Shown here piece after piece: positions 12,546 through 24,975 of a stretch of 64,000 bases of DNA. The position numbers and the translations under genes were made by a program. The notes beneath the pieces were generated by a model. The model did no database searches. It was not told the origin of the DNA and saw only the letters and a program-made list of their open reading frames with translations. Source of the DNA: Benincasa hispida (taxonomy: Eukaryota > Streptophyta > Magnoliopsida > Cucurbitales > Cucurbitaceae); contig NC_052349.1 of the NCBI RefSeq assembly GCF_009727055.1, forward strand, positions 45,549,776-45,613,775. The letters are read 5' to 3'. Every line of letters begins with the position of its first letter. Positions within the stretch are counted from its first letter, which is position 1.

Positions 12546-13118
12546 CTATACTTGATCAATGTACAATGCCTGACATAAGGCCAACCTTTTATTCTTACGA
12601 TCCTGAATGATCTGGATCCCTAGAACATACTGCGCCTCTCCCAAATCTTTCATTTGAAATTGAGTGGCTAGCCAAGATTTAATGTCAGTCGGAAAACATA
12701 CATCATTCTGAATGAATAGGATATCATCCACATATAGTACCAGGAAAGCAATCGAGTTGTTGATGATTTTCTTGTAAACACAAGGCTCATCAACGTCCTG
12801 ATAAAAGCCAAAAAATTTGATCGCACAGTCAAATCTAATGTTCAACGATCTAGACGCTTGTTTCAGCCCATAATTGGACCTATTAAGCTTGCAAACTCCT
12901 TGCTCTTGATCTGGAATAATGAACCCCTCTGGTTGAGTCATGTAGATGGTATTCTCAAGATTGCCATTCAAAAAGGCAGTCTTGGTGTCCATTTTCCATA
13001 TCTCATTATCACAAAATGTGGCTATAGATAGGAGTATCTTGATAGATATTAACATGACATCAGGTGAGAAAGTTTCCTCATAGTCCACTCCCTCAACCTG
13101 GGTATAACCCTTTGCCAT
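12546..13118 (-). pseudogene. copia reverse transcriptase (broken)
   Basis: A 190-codon open frame with GYTQVEGVDYEETFSP, then MDTKTAFLNGNL, KLNRSNYGLKQASR and the catalytic YVDD in LVLYVDDILFI, followed by QFQMKDLGEAQYVLGIQI. It spans the fingers and palm of a copia RT. Stops on either side isolate it from the rest of the polyprotein, so it is not functional. Confidence 0.92.
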
Positions 13119-13195
13119 GGGTCTAACCTTAAAGGTCTACACCTTTCCATCTACACCTCATTTTCGCTTGTAGATCCATTTACATCCTATAGATT

Positions 13196-13609
13196 TTACC
13201 CCATCAGGCTGATCCACAAGTTCCCAGGCATTATTGAAGTACATAGACTCCATTTCTGGTTCATGGCTTTAATCCACCCATCTTTGTCAACATCCTCCAT
13301 TACTTGTTTATAAGACAATGGATCCTCAACCTCATTATCAGATATAATGTTTTGGGCTTCTATTAAACCCATGTAGCGTTTCGGTGGGTTCATAACCCTC
13401 CCACTACGTCGAGACAGTCTCAATTCTTGAGATGGTTGACTAGATGAACCGACATTAACAACTCTTGTTGATCTGTCATTCTGTTCAACAACTCTTGTTG
13501 AACTCTCAGTAGTTTCATTAGAAATTTGATGTAAAACAAGCTTGCTTCGTGGTTTATGATCCCGGATGTAGTCTTCTTCCAAGAAGATAGCATTAGTCGA
13601 CACAAACAC
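13196..13609 (-). pseudogene. copia integrase-RT linker
   Basis: Reads SRRSGRVMNPPKRYMGLIE, then EDPLSYKQVMEDVDKDGW, the conserved blocks between integrase and RT in plant copia polyproteins. The same block at 32550 on the plus strand is where the present element inserted into an older copy. Confidence 0.8.
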
Positions 13610-13728
13610 TTTGTTCTCATCGGATCATAGAGGTATCCACCTCTCATTTCCTTGGGGTAGCATATAAAGAGGCAAACTTTTGAACGTAGTTCCTAATTCT
13701 TTGGGTTAGCCACAAGCACGTGGGCCAG

Positions 13729-14274
13729 TCATCCCGAAATCCTGAAGTCGCGTAAACTACCTTTACGGCCTTTCCACAACTCAAAAGGTGTTTTAGAAAC
13801 ACTCTTTGAAGGAACGTTGTTCAAAATATAACAAGCAGTCTCTACTGCAAATCCCCAAAACGAGTCTGGAAGATGAGCATAACTCATCATAGACCGAACC
13901 ATGTTCAACAAGGTTCTGTTTCTCCTTTCTGATACACCATTCTGTTGAGGTGTACCTGGGGCTGAGAATTGGGACGTTATTCCATGTTCTATCATATAAT
14001 TCTGGAATTCGAGGTCTATATACTGTCCGCCACGATCAGATCATAATATTTTTATCTTCTTACCTAATAAGTTTTCAACTTCAGCCTTATACTTCTTGAA
14101 CTTGTCAAGAACTTCAGACTTACGTTGCATTAGGTATAGATACTCGTATCTTGAATAAAAATCTATGAAAGAGATGAAATATTCATACCCACCTCGACCC
14201 TTAACACTCATTGAACCACAGAGGTCTAAATGTATAAGCTTCAAGGTTTTCTTAGCTCTATAACCTTTTTTCAA
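13729..14274 (-). pseudogene. copia integrase core (broken)
   Basis: Upstream piece 14274-14041 holds LIHLDLCGSMSVKGRGGYEY and FISFIDFYSRYEYLYLM with the first two-part active-site region. Downstream piece 13995-13729 holds TSQFSAPGTPQQNGVSERRN with the third acidic residue, then FWGFAVETACYILNNVPSKS. A stop lies between them. Both are typical plant copia integrase blocks. Confidence 0.9.
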
Positions 14275-14281
14275 TAAAAGA

Positions 14282-14782
14282 TCATCTGGTCATCTTGCCT
14301 TCAAGGAATGATTCACATACCGACAACGAGTTTTGTTCTAAACTTTTTAGAAGTCCACATTTCACCTTCTCAATCCTATTGAGTTTGATGTGACCTAATC
14401 TTAGATGCCAAATATGGGTGTTTTTCTTAGGAGAAACCTTTGGTCTTTTTCCTGTTGTCGCCATACTGAACATTTCAGTATTAAGCAAGGCTTTTATGAC
14501 TAACGACCTTAGTACATACAAGTTATTTTCCATTGAATCAAAACCAATCTCCATAACATTCTTGAAAATAAACACTTTACTCTCAGAAAAGGAGATGGTA
14601 TAGCCTTGTTCAATGAGATAAGAAAATGAGATTAAGTTCCTCTTGATATGAGGAACTACAAAAACATTATCCAGTAATAAATAACGTTTCTTGTCCAAAA
14701 ATAACTTCAACCTGCCTACAGCAAAAGTTGAAATAACCTCACCAGTACCGACTTGAAGAGTCAACTCTCCCTCTGGCAACAT
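14282..14782 (-). pseudogene. copia GAG-pre-integrase region
   Basis: A 166-codon frame with NVFVVPHIKRNLISFSYL and IWHLRLGHIKLNRIEKV, the zinc-binding HxxxH-type pre-integrase block. The Cys pair is degenerate: one Cys remains in SLSVCESFLEGKMTR. Confidence 0.85.
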
Positions 14783-14785
14783 TTT

Positions 14786-14989
14786 TCAGGAACTGAATCC
14801 TTGATAAGAAGAACTGGCACGGTTAGTAGCACCTGAATCAAGTATCCAGGTAGAATTACCATTCTCTACTAAACACGTCTCCAAGACCAATAAATCACAT
14901 TTACTGTCTTTAGACTTCTTCTTTTTATGGAGAGTAGTGGGATTAGTATCAAAACCTAAATAAGCTCCAAGTTCCATTTTAGAGAACAC
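14786..14989 (-). pseudogene. copia aspartic protease fragment
   Basis: Contains STWILDSGATNRASSS, the copia protease active-site signature with catalytic Asp in DSGA. It is short and lies between broken gag and pre-integrase frames. Confidence 0.8.
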
Positions 14990-15033
14990 TTCTCGTCGAT
15001 GAACTTCATCGGAGTCAGCAACACTTGCTTTCT

Positions 15034-15429
15034 CTAACTAGAGGTTATCTGGGAACTAAAACTACTGGTTTCTTTGTCATCCATCCCTTTATGCTCAAAA
15101 AGTAAGAACTGACGTTCAAACAATTCTTGCAACGAGTCCATGATCTTACATGCAATGACCATGTTATCAACCCTTTTGGCCAATGCATCAAGTATGCTAG
15201 CCAAAATGTGAAGTCGGGCCAACGAGTTAGCCTTCATCCACACCTCATATGTATTACGAACACTTCGTGGTGAATCAAGGGTCGGGACTTGAGGACACTC
15301 CTCAACCATGACAAACTCGAGATTGTTTACCACGAAATATGTTTTAACGAACTCTTTCCAATGTATGTAACCGGTCAAATTAGAGGCAACTAACGGAAAA
15401 ACATTCATGTTGCTGAAAAAAAAACACAT
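15034..15429 (-). pseudogene. copia gag fragment
   Basis: Contains NLTGYIHWKEFVKTYFVVNN and VRNTYEVWMKANSLARLHIL, matching the capsid-like UBN2/gag blocks of plant copia elements. The zinc-knuckle region is not readable in this frame. Confidence 0.7.
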
Positions 15430-17443
15430 TGACCTTCATTAGGTTTTAGCAAATACTCGTTGAAAACACAACATCCAATACGGTTTAGCAAAACTGAAAT
15501 GAACCCTGTGTGACATCTAGTTTTGCAATGATGCTTCAAAGGTTTTGGACAAAAGCCACCGAAATGTAGTCCATTTATCCCTCCTCTGAATTGAGACATT
15601 CTCAACGAGCCATTAATACCAAAACACTTATTGCTCCTATAACGACTAGTCATCATTGATTTGGTCAAGAAATCATTAATTTGCTTAACAATTTGCTTAA
15701 GAAATCATTAATGTGTGACCCGTCAATTTAGGCCCTAGAGTTCCAACTCAAGTAGCCAATCCGAAGAGAAAAAATCCAATTAAAGAAAAAACTAAAGCGA
15801 CCCTATCTATTTCTGGAGTTCACCTTGATATTGACCAAATACACAAAACCCATCCGTAGGGGGACACTCCCAGGGTGCCACGAGGGAGTGTAAGAAGATC
15901 TCATGGTGCAAACCAATTAAGGAGATCGCAGAACATGTTGACACACATCCGTCACCCACTTACTATAAATACTCTCTCCGTCTATCTTGATATTGACTCA
16001 TGCAAACACCATCCGAAGGGGGATGCTCCCAAGGCACCACGAGGCCAAGCATGAATCTCACAGCATGAACATTCAGGGAGAAACGTGAGTGGAATCATTG
16101 ACATATCATATATATGTCTTCCTCCCATTGAGTATTTTATAACCTAGCATTTAGTTTACTTAGAAAAAATACATGGCTAAGAATTTTAACTAAGTGAATT
16201 TCTAGGTTTGCCCAAGAGTAACATTTACCTTGGAAAGTTGAACAACTTTTGATCATCATTCATTAAACTCTTTAACGAAGTCTTTGATCAACTATCGCAT
16301 GCTTGCAGAAAATCTATCTAATTCACCTTTTCAGGTAGGTTCCTAGATAGGGGTGTTCCGTTTCCGTCAGCTTAAGTACCCCAGCCTAGACAGAACTTAC
16401 CTTAGACAAAAGGTCCCTTATAGAAAGATTTAATACAAATTTAATCTTTTGTGGAAATCAATTTAATCCTATTAAACTGATTTAAAAGATTAAACTTAGG
16501 TATCTAATCTCATTAGAACCTTGAACTTAGGTCTATCTCAATCCAATTTTAAAACCCTTTTAAAACATGAGTTCGCCTAAGTTCGTATGCAACTATTTCT
16601 TATCGATTTTAGTTCTAATTTCCATTATAACACTTATAACAAGAAACAACTAAAACCAACACAATGTGAAGCTACACATATAAGGTATTCATAACTTTTA
16701 TAAATTAGCCTAAGTGTCATGCTTCATGCATTGTTCATTCATTACTATTTTTATATAACACTTATAACATAGAAACGAACCAAGCATTCATGCTTCCATA
16801 TACCCTTATACTATAACTCTTATAATATAAAGATGATGCATGAATATGCTTACTGCATGTATAGATATAACTCTTATATTTCATGATGCATGCATATGCT
16901 TTTTTGAAATTTCATCAGGCCAAATGCTATGTTATCACACTTATAATATATGATGCATGAATAAAATGCATAATCTAAGGTGGGTTTAAATCTATATGTC
17001 ATACACTATGGCATATAAACAACATACATCTCATGTACATTAAATAAAAGTTGATGAAATGGGATAATTAGCCTCAAATCCTCAAAAAAAAAACAAGAAA
17101 AAAAAAGCTAACTATTACAAATAGCAATGTGTCACCGATTCAAACAGGCGAATCGAGTCTTGAACCGTTCGGGCGAAGAAACGCGTCTCCTTGATCGTGT
17201 AACAAACTCCTTGCGATTGCCTACACGAAAGAGTAAACGCTTTACTCCATCGTTTAACAACGCTGTGTGAGCATAACCGATCGTTTAGCAACAATCGTGT
17301 ACCTTTAACTTTGCAGTGAAACATGAAGGTACGCAATTGTGTTGCGCACATCATGCAATGCAAGCCTTAAGCGATCAAGTAAATGACAACGATGTGGTGA
17401 AGCACAATCGTCTAAATGATCACTAGGCGGGCGTCAAGGTATC
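15430..17443 (-). other. copia leader/5' internal region, left half
   Basis: No supported ORF. It holds a diverged direct repeat of about 170 bp (near 15823 and 15991, each with TTGATATTGAC and later CATCCG..AGGGGGA..CTCCCA). It also holds a string of ACACTTATAA-type repeats at 16628-16955 and several GATCGTTTAG motifs at 17240-17290. It continues at 28854 beyond the inserted element. Confidence 0.6.
15823..16090. repeat. diverged direct repeat in copia leader
   Basis: Two copies share TTGATATTGAC, CCATCCG and AGGGGGA, then a CTCCCA..G..CCACGAGG block. The second starts about 168 bp after the first. Confidence 0.55.
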
Positions 17444-19402
17444 TGTTGACATAATTTTAATCTAAGCTACAAGTCCATGTTTCCATTACCAGTTCCCCGG
17501 CAACAGTGCCATAAACTTGTTGACATAAAATGCGATGATGCCTTATATTTGATGACATAAAAATTGATGTTTCTATTTTAAGCATGTGGATAAATATGAA
17601 TATGAATGAATAAAATTTATCTTCTTATGTCATGCAACGCATGGATGATTGCGATGATATGCGATACTACTTCTAGATGTATGCGTTATTAATGAATGTT
17701 CTTGTAGTGTGTTATGCATTGGAACCAAGTATAATTCCACCGTAAGTTTCTCGGTGTGATCCGAGGTCGAACATAGGGATTGTTTTAGGTTGATTATGTT
17801 ACGTCGTGATATATGCGACCGGGGGTTTTTCAATTTAATAAAAGTGTGGTTTGTACATGCCATAAAGTAAATTGTGCAGTAAAGTAAAGATAAGTGATAA
17901 AAATACGATAATAAAGTAAAATTGCGATAAAAGTAAAGTGCGATAAAATAAACCTAAGCTATGATGATATAAGATACAGGTTACATGATACAACATACCG
18001 AGGTTGAGACTGACTGTGAAGATTATACAAAGGTCGTGTTATGCGGTGGCAAGGCTTATATGCGAAGCAGAAAGAGAAATGGTAATTAGTACAAATATCA
18101 CAAGTTCCTTAATTGCGTTAAAGATATAAAAGCGGTTCCGCTTTCCCTTGGCATACACCTCTCGGTGATCGATCGCGTTTCCCACATCTCTGTGGTGAAA
18201 CAGGGACGAACGTAGTGAATGCAAGGTTGCTTCCATCTCTGGAAGTACTTCTTACTTTAGTTAACGCATTCTTCTAACCGTCTCTCGACAGATCAGAATG
18301 GCATCTCCACTTCTGCTCTCACATGTGAAGATGTCGTCTAGCATGCTTAAGCTAAACATCATTATTTCTTTAGCACATATTAAATTACTTGTTTAATTCA
18401 TATTAATCACCACGGGATTAAGAAAACATCGTGAAGAAAGCGATTAATGGAGGAACGGAAATAGACAGAAATGTGGAAATGAAAGTGATCGTGACATTTA
18501 ATTATAAAATCAAGCGTCTAATACATGGTTGTGAATGATTTAGACTAAGAAGATGAAATACAATTGATGAATAAGAGTTAGAAATAGATAAAGAAGAGTG
18601 TCAATATCTTGATACTGATCTGGATGGAGAGATTGCTTGCCGGCGTAGATGGAGTGAATGGAAGGATGAGCTTCCCTCTCAGGCTTGCTCAATCGGTAGA
18701 GTTGATCTAGGTACAGAGCTTCCACGGCGGGGATTTGGAATGATTCGCCCTGAGACTCACCTCTCGCCTTGTAACTTTTCTTCCCGGATCTTCTCCGATC
18801 AGCACTCAGATCAGCCTCTCTCTCAATAGCCTTGTATCAATTATCCCCCGTATTAAGTATATCTTTCAATTGACTCTCTGATGTGTGGTCCCCACTTTAT
18901 TGTTATGGAAATTCCGAGAATGGTGGAATAAATATTCATTCTGTTATGCAATCAGTTCATCGAAAATGCACAATGGTTAGTTGTACACATGTCAAAATCC
19001 TTCGTGATTGCATTGCTCATTTACATCTTCCGATCGTGTGCCCGTATGCGGTGTTGTTTTTTATTACCGCATACGATTGAAGTTCAGCTCTGGATCGATT
19101 GTCGCATGCACCACCATTGCATTGATATTCTATTCATTCCTGAATGATGGGCGCAATGCGACGTAGATGCATTAAATCTTTCTCTCTTGAGCCATGAGTG
19201 CATACAGTGACTTGATTTCCTGCAAAACAGACTTGAAATATTCTTTTCTACCATCGCAATGGTGTTAGTGGGTGTATTGACGACAATTTATAATTATTGT
19301 ATTTCTTAGTTAGTTTCTCTACAACTGACGCAACTTTCCTCTCTTTTGGCCGCAATATCTAAATAAAGTAGTATAAATAACTTGTATTTCTACAAGTTAT
19401 CA
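17444..19402 (-). repeat. 3' LTR of the Athila-like element
   Basis: 1959 bp. On the minus strand it starts TGATAACT and ends TGTCAACA. It is collinear with 26753-28848 except that it lacks about 30 bp holding the TATA box (near 18868) and the N-linked duplication. A degenerate primer-site copy lies inside its end (17494-17511). Confidence 0.92.
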
Positions 19403-19414
19403 CACCCCCAAATT
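19403..19414 (-). promoter_or_regulatory. polypurine tract
   Basis: Minus-strand AATTTGGGGGTG immediately before TGATAACT. It is the same tract as at 3434-3447. Confidence 0.85.
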
Positions 19415-21182
19415 TAGATATATGCTTGTCCTCAAGCGTATCTTCTACTAAGGAAAAAATGCTCAGTTCCTATCCTAAATTTTTGTGTCGATTGGTTGCT
19501 CCGAATACTTCACTTAGGCACATTACTTGACAACGCAATTTCCTTCTATCCTTACTAATTCATAACAAAGCCTTACTTTATTCTTCTATACTACAAATTT
19601 CTGCTAAAAAATGCTTTTCCAGTTTTAAAAAGAATGTTTACCTCTTCTTGTCAAAACAACTTGATGCGTCCGTATGCAGTGGTCAAACTTTGCGTCATTT
19701 ATGTAGAGACTGTTGATCATGGTTACACTCTTCGTTTTGGCTTGTTCCCACGGGTGTCATGCAAACATCCAACCACGGTTGTGTGCCAATTTCAACTTTA
19801 ACTTGTGAATTTCAGAGGAGTTGTCTCTTGCATTCTTTTATTTTTCTTTTGCATTTTTCTCTTTTCATATTGCATTGTTCTTGGAAACCCACCTTCGTTT
19901 TGGCTTGCTCCCACGGGTGTCATTCGAACATCCAACTACGAGCAGGTTCCTTTCACAACTAACTCTTATTAGGTTGGGAATGTTTTTGGGTTTTCCCATG
20001 CGCTGACATTGGAGTTTTTTTTTTTTTTTTTTTTTGGAAATTGAACGCATACTCTTGATCTCATCTGCTCAGACCTTCCCCACACCCAAATTTAGAGATG
20101 CGCAAGGTCTTCATTGCATTGTTTGGACAAAATAGACAAACACTTAGACAAAATTTCAAAAAGAAGGTTTGAGCATAATTTTGAAAGATAAAAGGTAAAG
20201 CATTGCTAAGCTACGAATTAACTAAGTGTTAGTTAGAAAGTACAAAGTATGGGAAATGTTTCTAAGTGAATTCATATTATACATCATGGCAGCGCAATGA
20301 ATAACACAGAAAGAAAGATTAAAAATATCACAAAGTTGACAAAGGATGATAAAGAAAAAGGCACAGGCAAATAGAGAGAATTGCTACTTAGTTGTGTTGA
20401 AAATTAACTAAGTATACAAATACGTAAAAATTAACGCAATACAAAAATTGTTGGCCTATACAAAGAATCAAAGAATTTAATTAACTCAAAAAAATAATGA
20501 ATTGAAATCATCTTTGAATTTGATTCAGACAGTAGCACGATTAAAAGTTAACATCGTGCTTCTATTAATGCAAATACATTTTTGCTGAGGACGGGCAACA
20601 ACGCACGTATTCCCGCAACACTCCCCTTAACTCAACGCATTTCTAGAGGATCGAGTGTATGGTATTGCTACCAGCGCATCGCTACCTCAACATAGTGCCT
20701 TTTCACTAAGGACGGGCAAAGAACACATACGCATGCAACACACCCCTCAACGCAATGCGTTTGGGTGTAATGGACGCAAGGTGTATCCTGTTAGCACACC
20801 ATGCACCCATCATTGCGTTATATACCAAATTTTATTTTTTTTTCTTTTTAATTCATAAAAAACGCAAGTCGAAAAGACTTTGCGGTGTTCATCGTTTCAT
20901 CCAAGCATTCACAAAAATTGAAGAACAGCGCTACGCATGCATACACATTAAAGAAATTAAACATGACATGGAAATACTCAACTGAAGGTAAATATAGAAA
21001 GCATTAAAAGCTAATTCTAATAAGCAATAAATAATGCAATTTAGAAAGTAGTAAAGGGAAGTTGTAAAGAAAGCAAGTAAACATAGATAGGGATGCTGAT
21101 TGAAAGAAGTTCTCAAAATTACCGCAATCATATCCCTTGCAAGCGGTTAATCCAGCTTGCCCAAGTCAATGGTATCCATGCG
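19415..21182 (-). other. Athila-like 3' non-coding region
   Basis: No ORF with recognisable content. It holds two copies of the recurring 45-bp motif (19727-19790 and 19885-19942 on the minus strand), a run of 20 T at about 20016-20035, and two related CGCA-rich segments around 20600-20780 with GACGGGCAA. There is no env-like frame. Confidence 0.7.
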
Positions 21183-21746
21183 TCAATCTATGTCGCCTCC
21201 ATAGTAAGGCTTAATCCATTGACCATTGACTTTAAACGCGTTGTTCCCGTCTAAAGTTGTTAGTTCCATTGCACCGTGAGGAAAGATAGTCTTGATTTTG
21301 AACGGCCCAGACCAGCGAGACTTCAATTTTCCTAGAAACAATCGCAATTGTGCGTTAAAGAGTAATACCAGTTGACCTTCGACGAATGTCCGATCGTTTA
21401 TGCGGTCGTCATGCCACTTCTTGGTTTTCTTCTTATAGATTTTGGCATTTTCATAGGTGTCCCTTCGCCATTCGACCAGCTGGTTCAGTTGCAGCTTCCA
21501 GACTTTCCCCGCACTTGCTAAATCAAACTTCAGCTTCTTGCATGCCCACATCACCTTATGTTCCAACTCAAGCGGCAGATGACAAGCTTTTCCAAAGACC
21601 AGGGCGTACGGGGACATGCCAATTGGTGTTTTATAAGCAGTTTTGTATGCCTATAGTGCTTCATCAAGCTTGGGTGACCAATCCTTCCTGGATGTATTGA
21701 CTACCTTCTCCAAGATAGTTTTGATCTCTCGGTTAGAAATCTCTGT
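21183..21746 (-). pseudogene. gypsy integrase, C-terminal part
   Basis: The open frame from 21617 begins [20 protein letters not shown] and continues to [16 protein letters not shown], the C-terminal integrase domain, ending near PYYGGDID. The segment 21618-21746 bridges it to the core and contains the stop right after HPQTNG. The NREI(K) block with the third catalytic acid is still readable there. Confidence 0.88.
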
Positions 21747-22469
21747 CTACCCATTAGTCTGTGGGTGATAAGTAGTTGCAACTTGATGGCTGACGTTAAA
21801 TTTAGTCAACAGGTTGGTGATTATGCGGTTGATGAAGTAAGAGCCTTCATCGCTGATTAAGGCCCGTGGCGTCCCATATCGAGCAAAACGATTCTTCTTC
21901 AGAAACTTTGCCACTGTGGCTGCATCATTCTTGGCACATGCGGTGGCCCCAACCCACTTTGATACGTAATCAACCACGGCCAGGCTATAGTGATGACCTT
22001 CTGATAGTGGAAACGGGCCCATGAAGTCGATTCCCAAAACATCGAATAACTCAACCTCTAAGATTGACGTCAACGACATTTCATTTCTTTTAGACATATT
22101 CCCCGTTCTCGGACATCTATCGCATTGCACAACGTGGGCATGGGCATCCTTAAACAGTGTTGGCCAAAAATAGCCACACTGTAAAACCTTTGCGGTAATC
22201 CGCTGCCCCCCAAAATGTCCTCCATAAGGGGACTCATGACACAACTCTAGAATGTGCTTGACTTCGTGCTCAGAAATGCATCGACGTAGAATGTGATCAG
22301 GTCCAAGTCGATATAGGAAGTCATATGGTATTTGATCGCAAACGATGAAGTTCACGATGTTCGCATACCAAGGAACATTAATGTCTACTGACATCAGGAG
22401 CTCATCGGGGAATCTTTCTTCGATATCTTTTTCTTTCCTTTGAACCCCGTGATTCTCCATTCTTGACAA
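21747..22469 (-). pseudogene. gypsy integrase, zinc finger and catalytic core
   Basis: 240 codons. The HHCC finger is seen as EHEVKHILELCHESPYGGHF and CDRCPRTGN. The core shows LGIDFMGPFP, LAVVDYVSKW with the first catalytic Asp, and ALISDEGSYFINR with the second. The frame stops just after YHPQTNG, separating the third acidic residue. The upstream end meets the RNase H remnant at about 22480. Confidence 0.92.
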
Positions 22470-23123
22470 ATGATCAGCGACTTGGTTCTTGGTGCCCTTC
22501 CGGTCTTTGTTCTAGGTCAAATTCTTACAAGAGCAACACCTACCGTATAAGCCTTAGTTTTGCATCCTTCTTTATCATCAGATATTTGATCGCTGAGTGA
22601 TCGGTATACACCACAACGTTTCAATTAAGTACTGACAAAATTTCTCCAGTGCAAATACCACTGCGAGCATTTCCTTCTCCATGGTTGTATAATTCTCTTG
22701 CGCATCATTCAACATTTTGCTCGCATAATAGATAGGATGCAATACCTTGTCCTTGCACTAACTCAACATTGCGCCCATTACATAACCGCTCGCATCACAT
22801 ATCAACGCAAATGGTTGCGTCCAATCTGGCGCAATCAAAATGGGTGCGATGATGAGCATATCTTTCAATGTGTTGAATGCTTCAGTACACGCATCATCAA
22901 AATTATATTCACGGTCAGCTTCAAGGAGTACACTTAGGGGCCTTGCGATCTGGGAGAAGTTGCGAATAAATCTTCGATAGAACCCAGCATGTCCCAGAAA
23001 GCTCCTAAGTGTTTTCACGTTCACTGGTGGGGGTAGCTTGGAAATTGCATTGATTTTCGCCTGATCAACTTCCAATCCTACTTTCAAGATTTTATGAGCT
23101 AGAACAATTCCTTCTTCAACCAT
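22470..23123 (-). pseudogene. gypsy RT connection and RNase H (broken)
   Basis: The frame 23123-22758 runs from MVEEGIVLAHK through FLGHAGFYRRFIRNFSQIA to LICDASGYVMGAMLS, where a stop falls inside RNase H. The remaining RNase H (TTEKEML-like, VVYTDHSAIKYL-like and DHLSRM) is readable only in shifted frames from 22757 to about 22470. Confidence 0.88.
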
Positions 23124-23138
23124 AAAGTGGCATTTTTT

Positions 23139-23516
23139 CTAGTTGAGAACAAGATTCGTTGCCACACATCTCTTCAAGACTTTCTCGAGGTTAGCTAAAC
23201 AGGAGTCATAATTATTGCCGAAAACTGAAAAATCGTCCATGAATACTTCGACTGACTCCTCCAAGTAATCCGAAAAGATCGCCTTCATACATCGTTGGAA
23301 AGTGTCTGGCGCATTGTAGAGTCCAAATGGCATTCGTCGGAATGCAAACGTACCAAATGGGCACGTGAAGGTTGTCTTGTCTTGATCCTCCGGTGCAATT
23401 GCTATTTGGTTGTACCCTGAATAGCCGTCAAGAAAATGGAAGAATTCATTCCCAGCAAGTCTGTCTAACATCTGATCAATGAACGGGAGTGATAAGTGGT
23501 CCTTTTTAATGGCCAA
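23139..23516 (-). pseudogene. gypsy reverse transcriptase palm
   Basis: 125 codons with FIDQMLDRLAGNEFFHFLDG, then TFTCPFGTFAFRRMPFGLYN and the catalytic FMDD in VEVFMDDFSVFGNNYDS. The catalytic residues look intact. A stop at the 3' end (just before KKCHFMV) cuts it from the connection region. Confidence 0.92.
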
Positions 23517-24342
23517 ATTTCACTTGCGATAATCCATACAGATTCTCCACCCCGTAGTCGTTCTTGTGGGAATTAATTCATTCTTGTCATTAATGACGAT
23601 TATCACCCCCTTTCTTCGGAACACATAGCACTGGGCTCACCCAGCTACTATCAGATATTGGGTAGATGACACATGCATCCAGCCACTTCACTATTTCCTT
23701 CTTCACTACCTCCCACATAGCAGGGTTCAATCGACGTTGCCTTTCTATCGATCCTGTCTTTCCTTCTTCTAGACGAATCTTGTGCATGCAGTACAAGGGA
23801 CTGATTCCTCGAATGTCNTGCCTTTCTATCGATCCTGTCTTTCCTTCTTCTAGACGAATCTTGTGCATGCAGTACAAGGGACTGATTCCTCGAATGTCTG
23901 CCAAGGTCCATCCTAAAGCCTTTGCGTTATTTCTCAGGATCTGTATAAGTGCGTCTTCTTTCTCCTTACTCAGCGAGACAGAAATGATAACCGGTAACGT
24001 GTTGTTATCTCCTAAGTAAGTGTACTTAAGATGCACAGGCAACAGCTTTAACTCTAGCAAAGGTGGTTCTTCTAAAGATGGCTTAGTGCATTGTGAAGTT
24101 CGTTCAGATAACTTGAGTGATTCAAAATTTGATTCAACTTGAATTGCAGCACAATCCTCCTCCCATATTGCGCCGATTCCAAATTCTTCTTCCTCCAATT
24201 CTTCCAGGGGTTTGTGCCAAGGTTCTTCCCGTAATTCCTCAATATATTGGCAATTCTCCATATCACTTAGGTACTTCAACGCATTGAAAACGTTGAACTT
24301 CATTTCCTGATCGTCTGATGGTGAGTTCTCTTTTTTGCACAA
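23517..24342 (-). pseudogene. gypsy protease-RT linker and RT N-terminus, with N-linked duplication
   Basis: The frame 24342-23590 includes the linker, then ALGWTLADIRGISPLYCMHK and WVSPVLCVPKKGG, the RT entry. Within it the 80 bp before the N at 23818 repeat exactly after it, doubling RGISPLYCMHKIRLEEG. The added 81 bases keep the frame. Between 23589 and 23517 the frame changes, with TGWRICMDYRKL-like residues still readable. Confidence 0.85.
23738..23898. other. single N flanked by exact 80-bp duplication (probable assembly join)
   Basis: 23738-23817 and 23819-23898 are identical, with N at 23818 between them. An exact tandem copy split by one N is best explained by two contig ends that overlap but were joined with a placeholder. 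Confidence 0.85.
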
Positions 24343-24802
24343 CGATCAGCACTCGCCCTGTTGCGAGAAATGGGTGACCCAAGATGATAGGTACTTCTCT
24401 GTCAGCTTCGTAATCCAATATGATAAAGTCCTCCGGGAAGATGAACTTGTCCACTTGCACGAGTACATCCTCTATCTTACCCTCAGGATGCATTATAGAT
24501 CTATCGGCCAACTGTAGTGTGATCGTGGTTGGTCTTGCGTTGCCGATATCCAACATTTTAAAGATCGATAAGGGCATTAAATTTATGCTCGACCCTAAAT
24601 CGCACAGCGCGTTCCCGACCTTCTTTCCTTCTATTGAGCAAGGCAATGTGAAACTCCCAGGGTCCTTCATTTTGGTGCAGATATTGTTTTGAAATGGTGT
24701 ACTACATTCATATGTTAATGTAACTGTTTCATTCTCCCCGATCTTTCTTTTGTTAGAAAATATATCCTTAAGAAATTTTACATAGCTCAGCATCTGTTCC
24801 AA
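24263..24802 (-). pseudogene. gypsy aspartic protease region
   Basis: 179 codons with FTLPCSIEGKKVGNALCDLG, then SSINLMPLSIFKMLDIG, then the ILGHPFLATGR flap/second-half block. DLG in place of the common D(S/T)G is usual in Athila/Tat-type elements. It overlaps the downstream frame in another register, showing a shift at about 24300. Confidence 0.9.
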
Positions 24803-24975
24803 AGCTTCTATTAAGGGAATATTGATGTGTAATTGTCGGAGAACGTCCAGGAACCTCTAGAATTGCTTGCTATCATCTTTCTTCTTCAGCCTAGACGGGA
24901 AAGGTGGAGGATCCCGCTTTACTTTTTGTTTAGTTGGCTGTTTGTTGAGGTTCTGTTCTTGCTGTGTTTCGTTAG

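Noticed and set aside
15405..15668. Minus-strand ORF of 87 codons beside copia gag
   Set aside because: No gag-like blocks and partly overlapping the supported gag frame in another register.
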